Assembly: GCA_937899145.1 (NCBI GenBank)
Contig: CALBPW010000261.1
Coordinates: 1 to 6,531, forward strand
Direction: 5' to 3'
Source of the DNA: an uncultured Bacteroidota bacterium
GTDB lineage: Bacteria; Bacteroidota; Bacteroidia; Bacteroidales; SZUA-534
Length of the DNA stretch: 6,531 nt
The notes under the pieces were generated by a model. It searched no databases. It worked only from the letters and a program-made list of their open reading frames with translations, and was not told the DNA's origin. The translations under genes and the position numbers were made by a program. Below, piece by piece: positions 1-6,323 of this stretch (position 1 is the first letter of the stretch; every line of letters begins with the position of its first letter).

Positions 1-1364
1 ATGCGTGGAGCCGTGCCGCTTCGCTTATCTACCGTGGCGAACGCGACGGAATGGGCTACCGCGACACAATCCAAGATATGCTTGGTGTTATCCACAATAT
101 TCCCGATGAAGTTGTTTCGCGTCTGGAACTTATGCTTACGGGACAAAACTCCAACGGTGGCGCAATGCCAGTTGTCAAACCATTCGACCATCACCCCGGG
201 CATGAGGCTCCAACGCCCGAATCTGATTTCCGTTCCGATGATTGTATGTGGCTATTCTGCACGGTTCCAACCTATGTTAAAGAACTTGGCGACATCAATT
301 ATTACAACAAAATTTTGCCTTATTCCGACAAAGGAGAAGGTACGGTTCTTGACCATTTGCGCCGAGCCATTCAGTTCAATTTGGATAGACGCGGAAAACA
401 CAATTTGCCTTGCGGCTTGCGTGCCGATTGGAACGACTGCCTTGTGCTTGGGGCTCGGGGCGAAACTGTTTTTGTGGCAATGCAACTGCGCTACGCACTT
501 ACGGTTTATATTGATATTTGCCAACGCTTAAATAAACCCGAGGAAGTGGCTTGGGCACAACAAAATCTGAATCAGTTAACCTCCGATATTGAACGCGCTG
601 CTTGGGACGGCGAGTGGTATGTGCGTGCAATAAAAGAAGACGGATATGTGTTTGGCACTCATAAAGTTGACGAGGGGAAAATATGGCTTAATCCAAACTC
701 ATGGGCTGTTATTTCGGGACAAGCAACTGGGCAAAAGGCTGAAACAGTGATGAATAGCATCGAAAAATATTTGGCAATAGAATACGGTTTGGTTTTATGT
801 GACCCTCCGTATGAAAAAACCGAAGCATCGGTGATAAAAGCGCCTTTGTTTATAAAGGGAATGAAGGAGAACGCGGCCGTTTTTCAGCATACGCAAGGTT
901 GGGGCATTATGGCTGATTGTATTCTTGGGCACGGCAATCGCGCTTTCAAAAATTACAAACACTACTTGCCGGCCGCTTACAACGAGAGTGCCGAAAAACG
1001 CCAGATTGAACCTTACGTTTATGCGCAAACAACATGTTCAACCTACAATATGCGTGCAGGTCAGAGCCGATGCCCTTGGTTGAGCGGAACAGCATCGTGG
1101 GCTTATTTTACTGCTGCACAATATATTCTCGGCATCCGTCCTGATTACGAAGGCTTGCTTGTCGACCCATGCATACCTCAGTGGGAAAGTTTTTCAGTTA
1201 CTCGCCGATTCCGTGGTAAGATGGTGAATATCAGCGTAAAAAATCCAAGCGGAATAGAAAAAGGAGTTAAGCGGATAACCCTGAATGGTGAAAAAATTGA
1301 GGGCAATATTGTACCATTCAGCAAGATGAAAGGGTCGAATGAAGTTGAGGTAATAATGGGTTGA
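1..1364 (+). CDS. GH94 glycoside phosphorylase (cellobiose/chitobiose phosphorylase-like), 5'-truncated
   Basis: This is the C-terminal 453 codons of a GH94 enzyme, read in the frame whose first full codon is at base 3; family members are about 800 residues, so roughly the first 45% lies outside the window. GH94 enzymes split beta-linked disaccharides such as cellobiose or N,N'-diacetylchitobiose with phosphate, giving a sugar 1-phosphate, normally in the cytoplasm. Visible family motifs are GERDGMGYRDTIQD near the left edge, GLRADWND at bases 414-437 (the second Asp is the expected general acid), KIWLNPNSWAVISG, KENAAVFQHTQGW, EPYVYAQ, PWLSGTASWAY, ILGIRPDYEGLLVDPCIP and the C-terminal sandwich ending GNIVPF...EVEVIMG. 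Thr and His residues in the HTQGW and SGTA motifs probably help bind phosphate. The substrate cannot be fixed from this half: cellobiose, chitobiose and cellobionate enzymes share these motifs. No signal peptide can be judged. The stop is TGA at 1362-1364. The visible part is intact. Confidence 0.93.
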   Translation, partial: AWSRAASLIYRGERDGMGYRDTIQDMLGVIHNIPDEVVSRLELMLTGQNSNGGAMPVVKPFDHHPGHEAPTPESDFRSDDCMWLFCTVPTYVKELGDINYYNKILPYSDKGEGTVLDHLRRAIQFNLDRRGKHNLPCGLRADWNDCLVLGARGETVFVAMQLRYALTVYIDICQRLNKPEEVAWAQQNLNQLTSDIERAAWDGEWYVRAIKEDGYVFGTHKVDEGKIWLNPNSWAVISGQATGQKAETVMNSIEKYLAIEYGLVLCDPPYEKTEASVIKAPLFIKGMKENAAVFQHTQGWGIMADCILGHGNRAFKNYKHYLPAAYNESAEKRQIEPYVYAQTTCSTYNMRAGQSRCPWLSGTASWAYFTAAQYILGIRPDYEGLLVDPCIPQWESFSVTRRFRGKMVNISVKNPSGIEKGVKRITLNGEKIEGNIVPFSKMKGSNEVEVIMG

Positions 1365-1590
1365 TGTTGTTCAATTGTCGTTTCAATAGATGGCGAATAA
1401 TTAATGCCAACAGAATCAAGTTAGTGATAATTAAAATTTTGATAATTGTGTAATTAGTTCTATTTTAGCACGATTTTTTGAAAAACCCGATAAGAATGAT
1501 GTAGTAAAACCAACAAAAACGGGTCATTTTCTATTGGGAAAAATCGAAACATTGTTTTGTAATTGATTATATTTTAACAGATCATAAAAC
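1365..1590. other. AT-rich intergenic spacer, no gene seen
   Basis: These 226 bases between the phosphorylase stop and the secreted-protein start hold no convincing reading frame on either strand. A weak hairpin can be drawn from ACCCG (1485-1489) and CGGGT (1520-1524), flanked by AAAA and TTTT, but its 30-base loop makes it a poor terminator. The best promoter-like string is TATATTTT at 1568-1575, one base from the Bacteroidota -7 consensus TAnnTTTG. It sits only about 15 bases before the ATG and lacks a correctly spaced TTTG, so I do not call it. The bases just before the ATG at 1591 are A-rich without a Shine-Dalgarno, which is normal in Bacteroidota. Confidence 0.6.
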
Positions 1591-1647
1591 ATGAAAAAAG
1601 TACTATTCACATTGATTTTTGCTATCGGACTATTTGCAGCCGTGGCA
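1591..1647 (+). other. Sec signal peptide of the large secreted protein
   Basis: Residues 1-19 show a basic start (MKK), a hydrophobic core (VLFTLIFAIGLFAA) and an AVA|Q cleavage site after Ala19. There is no Cys at the +1 position, so this is a type I signal peptidase site rather than a lipoprotein signal. It supports both export and the choice of ATG at 1591. Confidence 0.88.
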
Positions 1648-4600
1648 CAAAACTCATTCAATTATCAAGCTGTAATGCGAAACGGCAGCGAAGTTATCGC
1701 TAATCAAGATGTCAAGCTGCGCATCAGCTTAATGCGAAGCGACTCGGTTTACTACCAAGAGGAGCACGTGGCAAAAACTAACGCTTATGGAAACATCAGC
1801 ATTGCAGTTGGCGAAGGAACACCGCTACTTGGAAAATTCAGCGATGCGCCTTGGGATATGATGGACATAATGATGCGCATCGAAGCTGACGCAACCGATT
1901 CCGGCACCTACACCGATATGGGCTCAATGCAGATACAGCCTGTTCCATACGCAATGTACGCCGCCAAATCGGCAACCGTCATTCAAGCCTCAAACACCAT
2001 TGGCGATGATGCCATTTTTGCCGTAAAAGACAGCCAAGGCAATTTATTGTTTGCCGTTTACGAAGACGGGACCCGTTTTTATGTTGACTACAACGAAGGC
2101 TCGAAAGCAGCCAAAAGCGGTTTTGCGGTAGCCGGCCGCTCAGCAAGTAAAGGTGATGAAGAATTGTTGAAAATAGATAATTCGGGAACGATAATCTATG
2201 TTGACGGCGAATCAGGCTCGAAAGCAGCCAAAAGTAAATTTGCTGTGGCAGGCCGCTCGGCAAGCAAGAGCGACGCTGACAATCTGCTTACTATTGATGC
2301 TGACGGAACAAAAATTTATATTGACACCGACGAAAACACAAATTCAAGCAAGGCAGCCAAGAGCAAATTTGCCGTTGCCGGCCGTTCGGCAAGTAAAGAC
2401 GCGCCAGAAAATCGTTTTTCCATCGACAATAATGGCGCAATATTTTATGTTGACATTTATGGCGACACTGACGCGAATAAAGCCGCTAAAAGTAAATTTG
2501 CAGTAGCGGGACGCAGCGCAAGCAAAACCGAACCCGAATACGAATTTGTTATAGACGAGTACGGGACAATAGTTTATGTTGATGACATTAATGGTTCAAA
2601 AGCCGCCAAAAGTAAATTCGCTGTGGCAGGCCGATCGGCAAGCAAAGCTGAAAACGATTATCTCACCATCGACCAAGACAGCACCCGCATCTATATAAAC
2701 GATGCCGAAACAGCAGAAGGAGAACCGTCTCCGGTTGCCTTCGCAATTGTCGGCAAAACAAACAATACCGAAATGCTGACCATAAAACGCGATTCGGCTA
2801 TCGTTAATACAACAATTATGACAGCCGAAGAGGTTGAAACAGCAAGCGGTGAAATCACCAAAGTTCCCGACAACACGCTGGCCTCTAAAGCCTATTCAAC
2901 AGGAAAGATATACCCATATTTTGAAAAAACAGTATCCTCCTCAGATGCAGGTGGTTTGATATACACTTTGTCGCCTGAAATAACTTATACCTATTATTAT
3001 AGTGAAAACGGAGAGTATTTGTATCTTATCTATAAATACGAAAACAGTTCAAGCGGTGCTGATATTCCAACTTACAACTACGAATACCGCACCTGCTGGC
3101 TTGTCGATGGTAATATTTATAGCGACACAGCCTATTATTCAGAGCGCACCAATCAAACACAGCCAAAAACTATTAAAAATTACAACAGCATCTTCCCACA
3201 ATATGCCGATACGCTTAAAAGGCAATGGAATGGACAGAGCTTACTTGTACTACTTGAAAGTGAACTGACAGCTGCCGGCTACAAGGTTAAAAACAACAAA
3301 GGTGAAAACTATTATTATAGTCCCGACAATCAACACGGCTATATAGAAGACTTCAATCCGGACGTAAAATCGCAACAAAATATTGTAACCGGGCTTTATA
3401 GTACCGATGTGTTTAAAAACAGCTTACCTCAATTTTCGCGTCTTGTGATGGAGGCTGCCGGTATCAGCAATGGATTTGCTATCAACGATTTGCAGTATAT
3501 TGGTATGGGCGTGGGAGCCAACGAAAACACTTACGGCTACACCTTGCTCGACACTATGGTAACCGCCAATAGTATTATTGCCAATGAATGGGAACAAAAC
3601 GATGGGCAACAGTTAAAAAATAAGCCACAGAGCGAAGATGATTTGTTCTCGAAAAAGCATGAATGGGGCAAACAGAGTTTAAGTGCAATAGAAAATATGT
3701 TCAGAGCGCTTAAAGACGGTTTTACGGTAATGACTTCACCAACCGAAGGCGGCTCAGTATCAGGTATTAGAGGAGGCAACGGAGCCTACCTCTATGGCGA
3801 CCAAATAACCTTGACTGCCACTCCTGCCGATGGCTACATTTTCAGCCATTGGAATGACGGCAGCACTGAAAACCCTCGCACAATTACTGTTATGGGGAAT
3901 TTAACCCTATGGGCTAACTTTGCAAGCCTGAGCGATACTTATCAGTTGGTCGACCTTGGCTTAACTGTTAAGTGGGCAGCGCGCAACCTTGGAGCTTCAA
4001 GCAGTACCGATGTCGGTAACAGCTACGCTTGGGGCATGGCTGAACCAAATGCAGACTACAATCTGACCGACCCTGCCAAACGCTCCGATGCTGCTACCGC
4101 TATGCTTGGCAACAACTACCGCACTCCTACCAAAAACGAATGGAACGAGTTAATAAACGACTGCCATTGGCAGTATGATGAAGAAAACAACTATTTTAAA
4201 GTCGCAAACCGTTCTGACAGTTCCAACTATATTATATTGCCAATAACCGACAGCATGATTGCAAATTATTGGACAAGTGAATATCCTGACCGGTCAGGAG
4301 TCACTCAGGCCTATAATGCCAACCTTAATTTTCAAGAACGGAAGTATATACTTACTGCTGAAAATTTATCCGATTTTGACTCAATGTTTCCGATACGTGC
4401 GGTAGAGAATACTACTCGCTACCACGTTTGGGTAAATATTGAAGGTCCGGACAATTGTGGTACAGTTAGCGGACTTGGCATTTACGACCCCAATACAACA
4501 GCAACCATAACGGCTACACCTGCTGATGGTTACGAGTTTATAGGCTGGGCTAATGGTAGCACAGATACCACATTCTCATTCACTGTTACAGGCGATACCA

Positions 4601-6012
4601 CCATAACAGCTCAATTTAAACAGAATGCAGTGAAGTTATACGTTGCCGCAACTGGTGCAAGCGATAGCACAGGCACAGGCGCAATTGACGCCCCATTTGC
4701 CACTATTGCTCAGGCTTTTGGTCAGATTGTAGCACTATCAGACTCTGCCCCTAACCGCGACTACGAGATAATTGTTGATGGGATGTTGTCCGGACCGCAA
4801 AAAATGGAATACTTCGATGCGGAACTACAAGCAGGTGCCATCACCCTATGCGGCAAAACGGCCAACACCACCGATGGTATTAACGCCGGTTGGGACGGAA
4901 AGAGCAATCTTCAGCCATCTATTGATGAAATCCCAGGTGCCGCCCTTACAATCAGCACAAGTGTCCCTATTACAATACGCAATCTGAAAATCGCAGGCGG
5001 ATATACAAGTGATGATACTGGTGGTGGTATCTTGATAAATAAAGGCAACGTTACCATAGAAGATGGCACACTGATAACTGAAAATTATGGTAGTGGTGTA
5101 TATCTTGCATATAGTGAAATATACGACAACACTCTTACAATGAATGGAGGCGAAATATCCTATAATAAAGCAACTTATGGTGGCGGTGTCCGTAATGAAA
5201 ATTCTAAGTTTGTGATGAAAGGCGGTTATATAAAAAATAACACAGCGTCGAGTGATGGCGGCGGAGTGTATGCTAATGGCGATTTTGAAATGCGGGGCGG
5301 CGAAATTTCAAATGACACAGCATATCAATCTGGCGGTGGTGTCTATGCTTATACTGGCACTATCAATATATCTGAAGGAACTATAAGTCAGAATAACGCA
5401 AGTGTATCTGGTGGTGGTATTTATGTTTTCCAATACGGAACAGTAAATATTAACGGCGCAACAATAAGCAACAACGAAAGTATTAAAGGTGGAGGTTTGT
5501 ATATAACCGATGGCGGCACTGTAAATGTAGCAGGCAACACGCAAATTACAGCAAACAAAGCTGCACAGGGAGGTGGCGCGTATGTGAATTATCTATCAAC
5601 ACTGACAATGAATGGTGGTTCTATAAGCGGAAACACAGTAGTTGCCGCTGAGGACTATGCTGCCTATGGTGCTGGCATACTTTTGGATGTGTATAGTGGT
5701 TATGGTGAAGGCGACCTTGAAATGGGTGGGGATGCTAAAATCGACCCCGACAACGATGTTTATATGAAAGAAGGCTCCAAAATCACAATAATATCCGCAC
5801 TCACCAACGATAGTGTAGCAAAAATAACACCTTCGTCTTACACCGGGCAAGCTGTATTGCTGGGAATTGCCGACGAAGCAGGAACAACACTTGAAGTTGA
5901 GGCCTCAAAATTCAGCGTAACACCAGAAACCGCACAAGGCACAAATGGTGAAACAGTAAAAAACTGGACAATTGACAACGAAGGTAAATTGGAACAAGTC
6001 ACAAATCCATAA
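1591..6012 (+). CDS. Large secreted multidomain repeat/adhesin-like protein (1473 aa)
   Basis: A complete gene for a secreted mosaic protein, probably a surface adhesin or glycan-binding protein; its exact function is unknown. In order (residues): signal peptide 1-19; a Bacteroidota N-terminal module about 21-127 (FNYQAVMR ... PVPYAMYAAKSA); a divergent strand unit 141-171; five about 40-residue repeats 172-372 with core KAAKSKFAVAGRSASK; a degenerate unit 381-410; an unrecognised region about 411-710, Tyr-rich at 458-518; an InlB/Flg_new-like repeat 711-778; a Fib_succ_major domain 784-938; a second InlB/Flg_new-like repeat 943-1010; and a right-handed beta-helix from about 1014, with GGG(V/I)Y rungs at 1144-1380 and a capping tail. 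The start at 1591 is chosen because the signal peptide begins there. No lipobox Cys, LPXTG, outer-membrane barrel or recognisable type IX sorting domain is seen; the chain ends EGKLEQVTNP. It is flanked by spacers and followed by hairpins, so it is probably a single-gene unit. Family naming rests on motif recall, not on a search. Confidence 0.95.
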   Translation: MKKVLFTLIFAIGLFAAVAQNSFNYQAVMRNGSEVIANQDVKLRISLMRSDSVYYQEEHVAKTNAYGNISIAVGEGTPLLGKFSDAPWDMMDIMMRIEADATDSGTYTDMGSMQIQPVPYAMYAAKSATVIQASNTIGDDAIFAVKDSQGNLLFAVYEDGTRFYVDYNEGSKAAKSGFAVAGRSASKGDEELLKIDNSGTIIYVDGESGSKAAKSKFAVAGRSASKSDADNLLTIDADGTKIYIDTDENTNSSKAAKSKFAVAGRSASKDAPENRFSIDNNGAIFYVDIYGDTDANKAAKSKFAVAGRSASKTEPEYEFVIDEYGTIVYVDDINGSKAAKSKFAVAGRSASKAENDYLTIDQDSTRIYINDAETAEGEPSPVAFAIVGKTNNTEMLTIKRDSAIVNTTIMTAEEVETASGEITKVPDNTLASKAYSTGKIYPYFEKTVSSSDAGGLIYTLSPEITYTYYYSENGEYLYLIYKYENSSSGADIPTYNYEYRTCWLVDGNIYSDTAYYSERTNQTQPKTIKNYNSIFPQYADTLKRQWNGQSLLVLLESELTAAGYKVKNNKGENYYYSPDNQHGYIEDFNPDVKSQQNIVTGLYSTDVFKNSLPQFSRLVMEAAGISNGFAINDLQYIGMGVGANENTYGYTLLDTMVTANSIIANEWEQNDGQQLKNKPQSEDDLFSKKHEWGKQSLSAIENMFRALKDGFTVMTSPTEGGSVSGIRGGNGAYLYGDQITLTATPADGYIFSHWNDGSTENPRTITVMGNLTLWANFASLSDTYQLVDLGLTVKWAARNLGASSSTDVGNSYAWGMAEPNADYNLTDPAKRSDAATAMLGNNYRTPTKNEWNELINDCHWQYDEENNYFKVANRSDSSNYIILPITDSMIANYWTSEYPDRSGVTQAYNANLNFQERKYILTAENLSDFDSMFPIRAVENTTRYHVWVNIEGPDNCGTVSGLGIYDPNTTATITATPADGYEFIGWANGSTDTTFSFTVTGDTTITAQFKQNAVKLYVAATGASDSTGTGAIDAPFATIAQAFGQIVALSDSAPNRDYEIIVDGMLSGPQKMEYFDAELQAGAITLCGKTANTTDGINAGWDGKSNLQPSIDEIPGAALTISTSVPITIRNLKIAGGYTSDDTGGGILINKGNVTIEDGTLITENYGSGVYLAYSEIYDNTLTMNGGEISYNKATYGGGVRNENSKFVMKGGYIKNNTASSDGGGVYANGDFEMRGGEISNDTAYQSGGGVYAYTGTINISEGTISQNNASVSGGGIYVFQYGTVNINGATISNNESIKGGGLYITDGGTVNVAGNTQITANKAAQGGGAYVNYLSTLTMNGGSISGNTVVAAEDYAAYGAGILLDVYSGYGEGDLEMGGDAKIDPDNDVYMKEGSKITIISALTNDSVAKITPSSYTGQAVLLGIADEAGTTLEVEASKFSVTPETAQGTNGETVKNWTIDNEGKLEQVTNP
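1651..1971 (+). other. Bacteroidota secreted-protein N-terminal module
   Basis: Residues 21-127 begin NSFNYQAVMRNGSEVIANQDV and end MQIQPVPYAMYAAKSA. The pattern FNYQAV-R...N-V--R-S(+)...Y-E-H...N--G--S--VG-GT...TDMG--Q---VPYA-YA is one I recognise at the start of many secreted repeat or tail-fibre-like proteins of Bacteroidota, directly after the signal peptide. It looks like a beta-sandwich that introduces a repetitive stalk. Its function is not established as far as I know. Confidence 0.7.
2104..2706 (+). repeat. Five tandem coding repeats of about 40 aa with core KAAKSKFAVAGRSASK
   Basis: The cores start at bases 2104, 2221, 2350, 2479 and 2599, giving periods of 117, 129, 129 and 120 bases. 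Each unit is a 16-residue basic core followed by a 20-27-residue acidic linker of the form [LF]xID-x2-GTxIYVD. The only amino-acid change among the five cores is Gly for Lys at core position 6 in the first copy. A divergent leading unit (residues 141-171, GNLLFAVYEDGTRFYVD) and a trailing degenerate unit (381-410, VAFAIVGKT...LTIKRDSAIV) flank the array. The short alternating strands suggest a beta-structured stalk, possibly oligomeric; this is inferred from the pattern only. Confidence 0.95.
2926..3720 (+). other. Unrecognised region of the large protein, Tyr-rich at its start
   Basis: Residues 446-710 match no domain I recognise. The first part is very rich in Tyr: 15 of the 61 residues from 458 to 518, including YTYYY and YLYLIYKY. 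The rest (about 530-710) looks globular and mixed alpha/beta, with stretches such as LLVLLESELTAAGYKV and FSRLVMEAAGISNGFAINDLQYIGMGVG. It separates the repeat stalk from the InlB-like and beta-helix half and may be a ligand-binding head, but no function can be assigned. Confidence 0.6.
3721..3924 (+). other. InlB B-repeat / Flg_new-like domain, first copy
   Basis: Residues 711-778 carry the hallmark order of this family: FTVMTSPTEGGSVSG, then YGDQITLTATPADGYIFSHWNDGS, then NPRTITVMGNLTLWANFA. The GG-V-G, LTATPADGY-F--W-DG and N-T--A-F motifs are those of divergent InlB B-repeats (small beta-grasp-like modules common on surface proteins of Bacillota and Bacteroidota). They usually act as spacers or adhesion modules. 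Confidence 0.85.
3940..4404 (+). other. Fibrobacter succinogenes major (Fib_succ_major) domain
   Basis: Residues 784-938 show the recurrent motifs of this domain: YQLVDLGLTVKWAARNLGAS, SYAWGMAEPN, YRTPTKNEWNEL, YIILPITDSM, ANYWTSEY and FPIRAV at the end. The fold is widespread in secreted proteins of Fibrobacteres and Bacteroidota, and its role is poorly known. Here it lies between two InlB-like repeats. Confidence 0.85.
4417..4620 (+). other. InlB B-repeat / Flg_new-like domain, second copy
   Basis: Residues 943-1010 repeat the pattern of the first copy: VWVNIEGPDNCGTVSG, then ATITATPADGYEFIGWANGS, then FTVTGDTTITAQF. The shared TATPADGY heptad-like core and terminal T-T--A-F mark it as a paralogue of the module at residues 711-778. 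The rest has diverged, so this is not a recent duplication. Confidence 0.85.
5020..5730 (+). repeat. Right-handed beta-helix repeats with GGG(V/I)Y rungs
   Basis: Residues 1144-1380 hold a series of rungs marked by GGG: Gly triplets start at 1144, 1197, 1223, 1248, 1274, 1300 and 1327, with weaker rungs at 1167 (GSGVY) and 1360 (GAGIL). The spacing is mostly 25-27 residues. Each rung reads roughly MNGGEIS-N-A---GGGVY, as in pectin-lyase-like helices and Pmp-type autotransporter passengers. A typical helix entry motif, LYVAATG...GTGAIDAPFATIAQAF (from residue 1016), precedes it. No catalytic residues of a polysaccharide lyase can be pointed to, so adhesion is more likely than enzymatic activity. 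The last about 90 residues form a non-repetitive tail. Confidence 0.88.
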
Positions 6013-6018
6013 ATCACC

Positions 6019-6056
6019 ACAAAACTATTGTTGCGGTTATGTAGCGGTAGTTTTGT
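6019..6056 (+). terminator. Hairpin after the large gene, strand-biased (possible terminator or 3' UTR structure)
   Basis: A 16-pair stem runs from 6019-6034 to 6041-6056 with the six-base loop GGTTAT, starting 7 bases after the stop codon. Twelve pairs are Watson-Crick and four are G-U wobbles in the + strand RNA (6028/6047, 6029/6046, 6031/6044, 6033/6042). The outer nine pairs (ACAAAACTA with TAGTTTTGT) are perfect. The right arm runs into TTTTGTTATAATA, a weak U-rich stretch, so it could stop transcription or protect the 3' end. Confidence 0.6.
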
Positions 6057-6083
6057 TATAATAGACATATAAATAAGTTTGAC

Positions 6084-6129
6084 ACAACGCCAATCAAAAC
6101 TCAAATTTTGATTGGCGTTGTTGGCTTTT
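6084..6129 (+). terminator. Intrinsic terminator: perfect 16-bp stem plus T tract
   Basis: ACAACGCCAATCAAAA (6084-6099) pairs perfectly with TTTTGATTGGCGTTGT (6106-6121) around the loop CTCAAA. It is followed by TGGCTTTTATT, with TTTT at 6126-6129. The GC-rich part of the stem (CAACGCC with GGCGTTG) lies at the base and the T run is 4 bases away. It most likely ends the transcript of the large secreted protein. It insulates the next gene. Confidence 0.8.
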
Positions 6130-6246
6130 ATTAAAAAACATTATATCGAAACGCACTAATTTATGATGCAATTAACTATATATCATCAATATAGACATAT
6201 CAAAACTTCCAGACGCCCAACTTTCTGGTGTGTCAAAAATTTCACT

Positions 6247-6276
6247 TTTCATTTCTTGTTTTGCCGTTTATCTTTG
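6247..6276 (+). promoter_or_regulatory. Candidate Bacteroidota-type promoter for the last gene
   Basis: TATCTTTG at 6269-6276 matches the Bacteroidota primary sigma -7 consensus TAnnTTTG exactly. The -33 position is imperfect: TTTC at 6247-6250, about 18 bases upstream, instead of TTTG. Transcription would start near 6283, giving a leader of about 40 bases before the ATG at 6324. The preceding terminator at 6084-6129 makes a fresh promoter here likely. The weak upstream half lowers confidence. Confidence 0.45.
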
Positions 6277-6315
6277 AAAGCGTCAAACATTTAAAAACAA
6301 CATTATCATATCTCT

Positions 6316-6320
6316 GAGGA
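6316..6320 (+). promoter_or_regulatory. Shine-Dalgarno-like GAGGA before the last gene
   Basis: GAGGA ends three bases before the ATG at 6324. The spacing is shorter than usual, but it supports that start codon; the start of the large secreted protein has no such motif. Confidence 0.45.
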
Positions 6321-6323
6321 ACA

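Noticed and set aside
1..531. Open frame of 176 codons starting at base 1 in frame 1
   Set aside because: It overlaps the GH94 gene in another frame, and its translation is Cys/Thr-rich without any family motif, while the frame from base 3 carries clear GH94 motifs.
1481..1530. Weak hairpin AAAAACCCG / CGGGTCATTTT as terminator of the phosphorylase gene
   Set aside because: The stem is only five pairs with a bulge before the A/T pairs, and the loop is 30 bases, so it is not a convincing intrinsic terminator.
1554..1575. TTTG (1556-1559) and TATATTTT (1568-1575) as a promoter for the large gene
   Set aside because: The gap between the elements is 8 bases instead of about 19-21, and the implied leader would be under 10 bases; in an AT-rich spacer this is expected by chance.
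2104..2706. The repeat array as a CRISPR or DNA-level satellite
   Set aside because: The repeats are in frame, conserved as protein and diverged as DNA, and the spacers are coding linkers with a shared motif.
6061..6200. Direct repeat ATAGACATAT at 6061-6070 and 6191-6200
   Set aside because: A ten-base AT-rich match with no matching flanks and no mobile-element signs between the copies; it is compatible with chance.
6209..6227. Short inverted repeat CCAGA / TCTGG in the spacer before the last gene
   Set aside because: Five pairs only, with no T tract or further pairing; too weak to call an operator or terminator.
6163..6294. Small frame of 43 codons starting MMQLTIYHQYRH
   Set aside because: It has no ribosome site, covers the promoter-like element of the next gene, and its composition looks like translated AT-rich spacer.
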